Source: Chloroflexota bacterium
Lineage (GTDB): Bacteria; Chloroflexota; UBA6077
DNA length: 5,393 nucleotides
Reading direction: 5' to 3'
Assembly: GCA_021788565.1 (NCBI GenBank)
Contig: JAJYKO010000464.1
Coordinates: 1-5,393 of the forward strand
In this document: piece after piece, positions 1 to 5,393 of the stretch
Numbering within the stretch: the stretch's first letter is position 1
How the letters are laid out: each line of letters opens with the position of its first letter
Made by a program: the position numbers and the translations under genes
Notes under the pieces: model-generated
Told to the model about the DNA's origin: nothing
The model's database searches: none
Seen by the model: the letters and a program-made list of their open reading frames with translations, nothing else

Positions 1-130
1 GGACATGGCGAGAAGTCATCACCGTGACCTTGTGGCCTCGTCTGGCTAACTCTTCGCCAATGCGCTCGACGTAGATGGTAAGCCCACTTACGTGAGGCTC
101 GTAGTAGTTAACAACCATTAGGACTTTCAT
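1..130 (-). CDS. Glycosyltransferase, GT4-like N-terminus (partial, cut by window start)
   Basis: The first 43 codons of a gene read leftward from an ATG at 128-130 and run off the window. The protein begins MKVLMVVNYYEPHVSG. This matches the opening beta strand and glycine loop of a GT-B glycosyltransferase of family 4: a hydrophobic strand at residues 2-7, a YEPHVSG loop at 10-16, a helix, then an E-L-A-R-R-G-H-K-V-T-V stretch at about 28-38. That last stretch is the usual end of the first Rossmann unit. The loop has SG where many relatives have GG. Such enzymes transfer a sugar from a nucleotide donor in the cytoplasm. It lies 85 bp downstream of a methyltransferase on the same strand, so it is probably the third gene of a surface-glycan operon. 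The ribosome site is weak (AGACGAG directly before ATG). The catalytic C-terminal half is outside the window, so substrate and exact family are inferred. Confidence 0.85.
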   Translation of the reverse strand, partial: MKVLMVVNYYEPHVSGLTIYVERIGEELARRGHKVTVMTSRHV

Positions 131-215
131 CTCGTCTGCCTGTGACAAAGTATGACGACAGCTGTCGCAGTGGCCCGCACTGGCGTAGCGCGTGGGCTCT
201 TCGACATCCTCGTGC
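131..215 (-). other. Intergenic spacer with two adjacent dyads upstream of the glycosyltransferase
   Basis: This gap lies between the methyltransferase stop (TAG, 216-218) and the glycosyltransferase ATG. It contains a perfect 12-bp palindrome, CGACAGCTGTCG, at 156-167. A second dyad follows directly at 168-182: CAGTG, a 5-nt loop, CACTG. No run of T follows on either strand, so this is not a standard intrinsic terminator. I see no good -10/-35 pair on the minus strand. It could be a weak RNA structure between co-transcribed genes, a protein-binding site, or chance. Confidence 0.35.
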
Positions 216-1013
216 CTAACTGGATGACTTGTGCGCCTCGATGAGAAGGCACGAGTCATTAGGGTGCTCTCGTTCTTCTACAAAACTGGCGAGTAGTTGC
301 TCAGTGGGGTAGAAGAGCGGACGCCATGGGAATAGAACCCAACGGCCAGTAGTCCTTCTTGCAAGGATATTGTGCCATCCCGCGTAGTGGCCCAGCTCGA
401 AGAACTTGGTGGCGCGAGCGGACAAGTACCCTCGCGTCCTCGTAACGGAGAACCCACGTTCTTCTACAGCTGCCACCCATTGCTCTCGCGAAAGGAGGTG
501 GTAGTGTACTTGTCTGCGCCGAAACCAGGCAAGATAACGGTTACTCAGGTTCCCGAGCCGGACTGAAGCGAGCATTCGAGGGATCAACAGGTTCTTCTCC
601 AAGTAGTCGGTGGGCACCGTGAGAAGCAGCGTCCCTCTGGAATTGAGCACCCGATGTGCTTCCGAAAGAGCTCCGTCCAGATCAGGTATGTGTTCCACCA
701 CGCAGTTGCTGACGACTGTCGCAAAATGCTCGGATCTGAAGGGCATAGCTGTCGCGGTCGAACACGCCAATATGCTGTATATGCGGCGCTCTCGAGCCTC
801 TTGCATAGCGGCCAAAGCCACGTCGATTCCCGCCTGGATTGGGCCAGTCAATGCTACGCTGGCGAAGTGCCCGTCGCCAGTGCCGATATCGAGGACAGGG
901 GAATCGAGTGGCTGATATTCAGATAGCAGGCGATGCTCGATAGACCGGATTAGCGCACGGAAAGTCGGCAATCTGGAAAGATGCGGCCAAACAAATTCAC
1001 AGGCAGAGTTCAC
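216..1013 (-). CDS. Class I SAM-dependent methyltransferase (Methyltransf_11 type)
   Basis: This 265-residue protein has the Rossmann-fold signatures of SAM-dependent methyltransferases. Motif I, VLDIGTGDG, is at residues 40-48. An acidic residue ends strand 2 in the G-I-D at 62-64. The A-M-P-F region at 89-92 leads to VVSNCVVEHIPD at 100-111, and a helix ends in HRVL at 120-123 before a glycine turn and LLLTVP at 129-134. This spacing is typical of Methyltransf_11 proteins, which often act on sugars, lipids or small metabolites in the cytoplasm. The C-terminal third (about 165-265) is rich in Trp, Arg and His, shows no family signature I recognise, and may bind the acceptor. The start is a GTG (1011-1013) with GAGG at 1019-1022, 5 nt away. 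That site overlaps the TGA of the upstream FkbM gene, leaving only 7 bp between the two genes and implying coupled translation. O-methylation of a sugar is inferred from context. The acceptor is unknown. Confidence 0.93.
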   Translation of the reverse strand: MNSACEFVWPHLSRLPTFRALIRSIEHRLLSEYQPLDSPVLDIGTGDGHFASVALTGPIQAGIDVALAAMQEARERRIYSILACSTATAMPFRSEHFATVVSNCVVEHIPDLDGALSEAHRVLNSRGTLLLTVPTDYLEKNLLIPRMLASVRLGNLSNRYLAWFRRRQVHYHLLSREQWVAAVEERGFSVTRTRGYLSARATKFFELGHYAGWHNILARRTTGRWVLFPWRPLFYPTEQLLASFVEEREHPNDSCLLIEAHKSSS

Positions 1014-1018
1014 GACGA

Positions 1019-1022
1019 CCTC
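1019..1022 (-). promoter_or_regulatory. Ribosome binding site GAGG deciding the GTG start at 1013
   Basis: On the minus strand the sequence reads TGAGGTCGTCGTG. GAGG sits 5 nt before the GTG and overlaps the stop codon of the preceding FkbM gene. This supports the non-ATG start and termination-reinitiation coupling between the two methyltransferases. Confidence 0.6.
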
Positions 1023-1875
1023 ATTGCGCAGACGAGCCTCCTGACCGTAGCTGCGAACTGCCGTCGCTGCTCGATCCGCCGAGGAGCTCTCGATTGGCGG
1101 CGTACAGAAATCCCAAGCTGCTATGAACCGGGTTTTGCTTGGATATCACAGTGAAGCCGCTGTCTTTGAGGCGGCGCTCAAGATCATGGTGCGAAAACCG
1201 TGTCGCGCCGTCGTGGTACTCGATGCAGATGTGTTTGACTCTTCTGAGCACGGCGATGTCGGTGTTAAGTAGTATATCGAATTCAGCGCCTTCGCAGTCA
1301 GCCTTAAGGAAGTCGCAGATAATGATGCCGTTGTGCTCGAAGACCTCACCCAAGCTGACAGACTTGACGACGATGGCGTCCTGTCCAACGTCTTCTGAAA
1401 TAGTAGTGCTGTGTTGAACAGCTTCCTTCGACGAAGTACGGAGATATGCAGTGCCTCCGCGTGCGCCAATCGCGTAGGGGAAGGCCCGGATATTGCGCAC
1501 CCTGTTGAGCTCCAAGTTGAGTTGAAGCAGGTCAAACGATTCCGGAGATGGTTCGAAGGCGTAGACAAGGCAACTCTGATTCCGTCGGGCAATACTGATA
1601 GCAAAGTCTCCAAGAGCTGCACCTATGTCCAGCACCGTCCAGCCGTCCTCTATCCGTACGCTCTCTCGCTCATACTGTCGATCAAGGTAAGTTTCCTTTA
1701 TGACCCAAACGTCCATAGCACTGCGGACATGGAACCGAGACCCGTCCCGCAGGGTCACTACCCAACGCTTGAAACCAAGAAGCCCTGCACCCCTGACAAC
1801 AACTTCTGGCCAGTTTTGAATTCCAGCTAGCAGCGTAGGAATGGAAGAAATGTAGTAGCTCATCCAGGTGAACAA
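1021..1875 (-). CDS. FkbM family methyltransferase
   Basis: This 284-residue protein has the FkbM (Methyltransf_21) domain at about residues 78-250. Motif I is VLDIGAALGDF at 81-91. YAFEP at 105-109 carries the acidic residue expected to hold the SAM ribose. The family hallmark KADCEGAEFD is at 191-200, with Cys where Val is common, and IEYHD at 218-222 follows a late strand. FkbM was named for a macrolide O-methyltransferase. Homologues are common in polysaccharide and glycolipid loci, where they are thought to O-methylate sugars. The first 75 residues are an N-terminal extension before the domain, with a mildly hydrophobic opening. The last 19 residues are a Ser/Gly-rich, probably disordered tail. 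The start is a TTG at 1873-1875, chosen because GGGAGGT lies 8 nt upstream. The next in-frame ATG (1861-1863) would be 20 nt from that site. It is the first gene of the leftward operon. The methyl acceptor is not predictable. Confidence 0.94.
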   Translation of the reverse strand: MFTWMSYYISSIPTLLAGIQNWPEVVVRGAGLLGFKRWVVTLRDGSRFHVRSAMDVWVIKETYLDRQYERESVRIEDGWTVLDIGAALGDFAISIARRNQSCLVYAFEPSPESFDLLQLNLELNRVRNIRAFPYAIGARGGTAYLRTSSKEAVQHSTTISEDVGQDAIVVKSVSLGEVFEHNGIIICDFLKADCEGAEFDILLNTDIAVLRRVKHICIEYHDGATRFSHHDLERRLKDSGFTVISKQNPVHSSLGFLYAANRELLGGSSSDGSSQLRSGGSSAQ

Positions 1876-1883
1876 GCTAAGAG

Positions 1884-1890
1884 ACCTCCC
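1884..1890 (-). promoter_or_regulatory. Strong Shine-Dalgarno GGGAGGT deciding the TTG start of the FkbM gene
   Basis: GGGAGGT on the minus strand lies 8 nt before the TTG at 1873-1875. It is the best ribosome binding site in the window, and its spacing fits the TTG rather than the ATG four codons later. A strong site paired with a weak start codon can set a moderate translation level. Confidence 0.7.
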
Positions 1891-1945
1891 GCCGATCAGC
1901 TCGAGATTGCCGTGCTGGAGTTAACTGCCGCGTCGAGTCTCGCGC

Positions 1946-1975
1946 ATTGTATCAATTGGCCAGTAGCTGTCTCAA
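1946..1975 (-). promoter_or_regulatory. Candidate sigma70-type promoter for the leftward operon
   Basis: On the minus strand, a -35-like TTGAGA (1970-1975) is separated by 18 bp from a -10-like TACAAT (1946-1951). Each hexamer matches the consensus at five of six or four of six positions. Transcription would begin near 1939, giving a leader of about 60 nt ahead of the FkbM TTG. Position, orientation and the absence of a better candidate nearby support it. No experimental support is visible. Confidence 0.5.
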
Positions 1976-2544
1976 CCTGAAGCGTTGGTTTGCGTCGGCG
2001 CTCTTCGTACGGTATCAGTTCTCTAAGGCAAACAGGGGAGAAAGTGTCACCTTCATCCAAGTTGAGCAAGAGAGACGGAGATTGCGCAGTTGTTGGTAAG
2101 GAATGCGCCATGATAATATCCCGCAAAGATTTCTGCTTCCCCGGATGGGGCACAACCTGTTCCCAAAAGGCGATAACTCAATGCGGTTTGGATCGTTCGT
2201 CTTCGCCCGGGATGTCCTGCTGATTGATCGGCTTTGATCTTGACTGCAATGGGGAACGCCATCGCTGCTGGTACGAAAGATGATCGCTCCATAAATTCTT
2301 TTTTCGCGTTGGCCCGGGGTGGGGCTGCAGACGGCGCTGCTGGGACGATTCTACGAACGAGACGTCAGGGGAGAAGGCGCTTACATTATGCTGGCATGCA
2401 CCAAGGAGACGGGGACCTCCGGCCCGTCTGTTCCTTGAAGGACGGTGAGGCTGAGTGCGCCAGTGATTTCTCACGATATCCTGTTCATCTAGTTGCGCGC
2501 TATCCCCAGCGGAGTGGACCGCGAGGTTGGACGGACTACCGGAC

Positions 2545-2548
2545 GGAG
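2545..2548 (+). promoter_or_regulatory. Ribosome binding site GGAG for the ATG at 2554
   Basis: The sequence CGGAGAAGAAATG places GGAG 5 nt before the ATG. A competing site, GAGG at 2597-2600, lies 7 nt before an in-frame ATG at 2608-2610. The start of the large membrane protein is therefore ambiguous by 18 codons. Confidence 0.5.
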
Positions 2549-2553
2549 AAGAA

Positions 2554-5393
2554 ATGAGCGAGAGAGGCTCTTCGACCGCGAAGCAAGGCCGCGGAAGAGG
2601 TTCCAATATGCCAGGATGGCGGGCATTTGTCGCCGCCATCCTCGCGACCGTCGGCGTTGCGGCGTGGCTGCGGCTCAGGCGAAGTCCGCGAGTCCCCGAA
2701 GCCCCGATGGCTGCGATGGCGGCACGCGAGAAAGGTTTAGCAGTCCCTCCGCCACTGATGAACGAGTCCTCGACTCAGGAATGTCCCGTGCCCGCTTCCG
2801 TGGTCCTGCCGGCGAGCGAAGACCTTGCGCAGGCCACAGACGAGGCAGAGCGTGATCCCGGCGGGCGTTCGAGCGCCACCCAACTGCTTGTGGACATCAA
2901 GCGGGAAAGAGCGGAGATCGCCAAGCGTGAGGCAGAGGCTTCTCCCGCCGCAGGCAGCGAAAGCCACGATCTACTTTGGAAAATCGCGGTTCCCGTCGCC
3001 CTGGTGCTTATTCTGGCGGTGGGCGCAGTCCTGAGGCTCACGGGCGTTAACTGGGACGACTACACGCATCTACACCCCGACGAACGCTTCATCACCATGG
3101 TCGAGACTTCCATCGCCTGGCCAAAGAGCTTAGGCGAGTTCTTCGACACCGCTCACTCGCCTCTGAACCCGTACAACCGCGGATACAACAGCTTCGTTTA
3201 TGGCACGTTCCCTCTCTTCCTCGTGAAATGGCTTGGCATGTTGCTGAACATGCAGGGGTACGATCAGATCGACCTGGTCGGGCGCGTTGTCTCGGCGCTA
3301 TTCGATCTCGGCTCGGTTCTACTGGCTGCTCTCACCGGCCTGCGTCTCTTCGGGCGCCGTACGGCGGTGCTCGCGGCGCTGCTGACAGCCGGCTCCGTGA
3401 TTCAGATCCAGCAATCGCACTTCTTCACTTTCGATACGTTCATCGGCTTCTTCCTGATGGCTTCCTTCTTCTTTGCCGTGAGGATCTGGAAGGGACCGCG
3501 GTGGTACGACTACCCGTTGCTGGGCGCCTCGCTCGGTCTCGCCATGGCTTCCAAGATCAACGCGGCTCTATTCGCGTTGATCGTACTGGTGGTGGCGTTC
3601 AAGCAGCTGCGAGAGGTCACCCTGGCTTTCCCCAACGAGCGGACGGGCGAGTGGATGTCGGTTGTGGGGCGCTTCTCCGGCGCCGCGCTTGTCGGGCTGC
3701 TGGTGTTCCGCATCGCGGAGCCGTATGCGTTCACCGGACCTGGCTTCCTCAACATTGGGCTTTCGTCGAAGTTCCTGAACGACATGTTCTACGTGCAGAA
3801 GTTGATCACCGGCGAGATGGACCAGCCTCCGAGCATCGAGTGGGCGGGCACGACACCGTACCTATTCCCGCTCCGGAATCTGATGATTTGGGGAATGGGG
3901 CTGCCATTCGGAATCGTCGGGTGGGCCGGATTCCTGTTCGGCGCGTACCAGCTGTTCCGACGCCGCGATTCGAACTATCTGCTGCTGGTAGCGTGGGTGG
4001 GCTTCTTCTTCGCGTATGAGGGCGACCAGTTTGCGAAGACGATGCGCTACTTCGTGCCTATCGTGCCGCTTCTGGCGATTCTGGGCGCGCAGGCGCTGGT
4101 TCACGGATTTGATTGGGCACGGGAGAGGACTCGCGTCTCGAGTGGACTCCGGCCCAGAGTTTTGCCCAGGGTTGCCCTCTACGGTTTTCCGGCCCTGGGG
4201 GTTGTGGTTGCCATCGGTACTATCCTTTACGCCTTCGCCTTCGTGGGCATCTATACGCGTCCCCTGACGCGCGTCGCGGCCACAGAGTGGATCTTCGCTA
4301 ATATTCCGCGCGGGACGCCGATCGCCAACGAGAGTTCATGGGACGACGCCCTTCCCACCCGCTGGAAGGGCAGAGATGCCGGCTGGTATACGGCCTTGAA
4401 CCTCGATATGTACGCTGCCGACACTCCGCAGCGTGCGGTCCAGCTTGCGCAGGACCTGGACAAGGTCCAGTACATCTTCTTCAGTAGCGATCGGGTGTAC
4501 GACTCGATTCCCCGAATGCCGATGCGCTATCCACTGTCTACCGAGTTCTATAAGCTGCTATTCTCAGATCAGCTCGGATTCCGCGTCGTGAAGACATTCA
4601 CGTCGTACCCCACCCTTTTCGGAATCCAGATCAACGACGACAGCGCCGAGGAGATCTTCAGGAACTACGATCACCCAAAGGTGCTTATATTCGAGAAGAT
4701 GCCTAACTACTCTTCCGCGCGCGTCCACCAACTACTGACCGCGGTCCCCCTGGACAACGTCCTCCAGATCAAGTCGTCCGAGGCTCAGTACAACGGGTTG
4801 CTGCTGTCCAATGCCGAGAGACAGATTCAGCAACTCGGCGGGACGTGGTCGGAGCTGTACGACCGCGCGGGCCTGACGAACCGGTTTCCGACGATCTTCT
4901 GGTGGCTGACGCTGGAGTTGCTGGGGCTGCTGGCTTTGCCGCTGGCCTGGAAGGTCTTCGGGAGCTTCGCCGACAGAGGCTACGGATTCGCGAAGGTACT
5001 GGGTCTCCTTGTGGTCACGTACGTCGCGTGGCTTCTTCCGAGCCTGCATCTGCTGGCGTTTGGTCCCATCCCCATTCTGGTGGGGATGGGGTTCGTGGCG
5101 GCGGTGTCGGTCGTGATGGTTGGCAAAAGTTGGCAGGAATTCGTGAGATTCGTTGCAACGAACCGGAAGGTCATCCTGGTTCACGAATCGGTGTTCCTGG
5201 CGGCGTTCGGGTTGTTCTGGGTAATTCGGCTCTACAACCCCGACCTGTGGCAGCTGTACTACGGTGGTGAGAAGCCGATGGAGTTCGCCTACATCAACGC
5301 CATCGCGAAGTCCACTTACTTCCCGCCGTATGACCCGTGGTTCGCGGGTGGGTACATCAACTACTACTACTTTGGCTTCGTGATCGTGGCGAC
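2554..5393 (+). CDS. GT39/PMT-like glycosyltransferase fused to DUF2298 (YYY) membrane protein, C-terminus cut
   Basis: One frame stays open from the ATG to the window end: 946 codons with no stop. Residues 1-140 are an extension with a hydrophobic segment at 22-39 and a charged, possibly coiled stretch at 108-130. A GT-C glycosyltransferase core follows from about 143. Its first helix (144-163) leads to HPDE at 174-177, the likely catalytic acidic loop on the outer face. Then come RVVSALFD (244-251), SHFFTFDTF (288-296), LFPLRNLMIWGMGLP (438-452) and KTMRYFVPIVP (495-505), with about ten helices to 567. Residues 570-775 look soluble and extracytoplasmic. From about 778 the DUF2298 pattern appears: DRGYGFAKVLGLL (807-819), GGEKPMEFAYINA (904-916), FPPYDPW (923-929) and INYYYFG (935-941). 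GT39 relatives move sugars from polyprenyl-phosphate donors. The role of DUF2298 is unknown. The fusion suggests surface glycan or glycoprotein assembly in the membrane. GC-ending codons are more frequent here than in the leftward genes. Confidence 0.93.
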   Translation, partial: MSERGSSTAKQGRGRGSNMPGWRAFVAAILATVGVAAWLRLRRSPRVPEAPMAAMAAREKGLAVPPPLMNESSTQECPVPASVVLPASEDLAQATDEAERDPGGRSSATQLLVDIKRERAEIAKREAEASPAAGSESHDLLWKIAVPVALVLILAVGAVLRLTGVNWDDYTHLHPDERFITMVETSIAWPKSLGEFFDTAHSPLNPYNRGYNSFVYGTFPLFLVKWLGMLLNMQGYDQIDLVGRVVSALFDLGSVLLAALTGLRLFGRRTAVLAALLTAGSVIQIQQSHFFTFDTFIGFFLMASFFFAVRIWKGPRWYDYPLLGASLGLAMASKINAALFALIVLVVAFKQLREVTLAFPNERTGEWMSVVGRFSGAALVGLLVFRIAEPYAFTGPGFLNIGLSSKFLNDMFYVQKLITGEMDQPPSIEWAGTTPYLFPLRNLMIWGMGLPFGIVGWAGFLFGAYQLFRRRDSNYLLLVAWVGFFFAYEGDQFAKTMRYFVPIVPLLAILGAQALVHGFDWARERTRVSSGLRPRVLPRVALYGFPALGVVVAIGTILYAFAFVGIYTRPLTRVAATEWIFANIPRGTPIANESSWDDALPTRWKGRDAGWYTALNLDMYAADTPQRAVQLAQDLDKVQYIFFSSDRVYDSIPRMPMRYPLSTEFYKLLFSDQLGFRVVKTFTSYPTLFGIQINDDSAEEIFRNYDHPKVLIFEKMPNYSSARVHQLLTAVPLDNVLQIKSSEAQYNGLLLSNAERQIQQLGGTWSELYDRAGLTNRFPTIFWWLTLELLGLLALPLAWKVFGSFADRGYGFAKVLGLLVVTYVAWLLPSLHLLAFGPIPILVGMGFVAAVSVVMVGKSWQEFVRFVATNRKVILVHESVFLAAFGLFWVIRLYNPDLWQLYYGGEKPMEFAYINAIAKSTYFPPYDPWFAGGYINYYYFGFVIVA
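5065..5090 (+). repeat. Perfect 10-bp inverted repeat inside the coding region
   Basis: The left arm CCCATCCCCA (5065-5074) and right arm TGGGGATGGG (5081-5090) are exact reverse complements around a 6-nt loop, TTCTGG. A T-G wobble (5064/5091) could extend the stem. It lies in frame, encoding part of a transmembrane helix (P-I-P-I-L-V-G-M-G, residues 838-846). No T run follows, so it is not a classical terminator. It may be a chance result of the Pro/Gly-flanked peptide or an RNA structure that slows translation between membrane segments. Confidence 0.6.

Larger units (their letters stand above)
1876..2553. other. Divergent intergenic region without a recognisable gene
   Basis: About 680 bp separate the starts of the two divergent units. 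Several open frames of 75-150 codons exist on both strands (for example minus 1896-2153, minus 2053-2292, plus 1990-2223 and plus 2234-2557). They overlap one another, show no domain motif I know, and mostly lack a convincing ribosome site. The minus frame ending at 1896 overlaps the candidate promoter. No tRNA, hairpin-plus-T terminator or terminal inverted repeat is apparent. A T6 run at 2299-2304 has no stem before it. I see no convincing promoter for the rightward gene. The stretch is either a long regulatory spacer or a decayed gene or element beyond recognition by eye. Confidence 0.6.

Noticed and set aside
1146..1622. 158-codon minus-strand open frame overlapping the FkbM gene
   Set aside because: Same strand, different frame, inside a gene with full FkbM motifs. 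It has no recognisable domain and is Ser/Thr-rich, as expected of a shifted frame.
1411..1830. 139-codon plus-strand open frame opposite the FkbM gene
   Set aside because: Antisense to a well-supported gene, with no family motif and no convincing ribosome site.
1896..2153. 85-codon minus-strand frame just upstream of the FkbM gene
   Set aside because: Its stop is well placed for an operon, but the GTG start has no good ribosome site, the translation has no motif I know, and it overlaps the candidate promoter. Kept only as part of the unexplained spacer.
2299..2304. T6 run as a possible intrinsic terminator
   Set aside because: No GC-rich stem precedes it on the plus strand, and no gene ends nearby.
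2178..2639. 153-codon minus-strand frame across the start of the membrane-protein gene
   Set aside because: It overlaps the N-terminal coding region on the opposite strand. Its translation is Pro/Ser/Arg/Gln-rich without domain features, and a transposase reading could not be supported.
3228..4019. 263-codon plus-strand open frame
   Set aside because: It lies wholly inside the GT39-DUF2298 gene in another frame. Its translation is rich in Arg, Gly and His with no motif, while the main frame there carries clear family signatures.
4732..5184. 150-codon minus-strand open frame
   Set aside because: Antisense to the recognised DUF2298 coding region. Its composition is extreme (Gln, Arg, His, Pro), as expected of an antisense shadow in GC-rich DNA.
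1..5393. CRISPR array, tRNA/rRNA, insertion-sequence ends, toxin-antitoxin or defence genes
   Set aside because: No regularly spaced repeats, cloverleaf, terminal inverted repeats or relevant protein motifs were seen on either strand.

Overview
The window looks like part of a cell-surface glycan assembly region from a bacterium of the Chloroflexota, or a close relative, and probably an environmental or uncultured lineage. The main evidence is the rightmost gene. It joins a GT39/PMT-like glycosyltransferase module to the start of a DUF2298 ('Chlor_Arch_YYY') membrane module. That family is known mostly from Chloroflexota and archaea, and its YYYxG signature is readable at the window edge. The taxonomic call is inference from this one family. 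There is no rRNA, tRNA or housekeeping gene to confirm it.

The layout is two divergent transcription units. On the minus strand, reading right to left, are an FkbM-family methyltransferase (1021-1875, TTG start), a class I SAM-dependent methyltransferase of the Methyltransf_11 type (216-1013, GTG start) and the first 43 codons of a GT4-like glycosyltransferase (1-130, cut by the window). The two methyltransferases are separated by only 7 bp. An 85-bp gap holding two adjacent small dyads separates the second methyltransferase from the glycosyltransferase. A good sigma70-like promoter (TTGAGA, 18 bp, TACAAT) lies about 70 bp upstream of the first gene, so the three genes are likely one operon.

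On the plus strand, one reading frame runs open from 2554 to the end of the window (946 complete codons, unfinished). It encodes a large polytopic membrane protein. In order it has an N-terminal extension with one extra hydrophobic segment and a charged linker, a GT-C core with an HPDE motif after the first core helix, a soluble presumably extracytoplasmic domain, and the beginning of the DUF2298 module.

The roughly 680-bp divergent spacer (1876-2553) contains no gene I can recognise. Its short open frames on both strands lack family signatures.

Together the genes suggest transfer and methylation of sugars for a surface glycan or glycolipid. The minus-strand genes would add and O-methylate sugars in the cytoplasm. 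The plus-strand membrane protein would use a lipid-linked sugar donor on the outer face of the membrane. No defence system, mobile element, CRISPR array or structural RNA gene was found.
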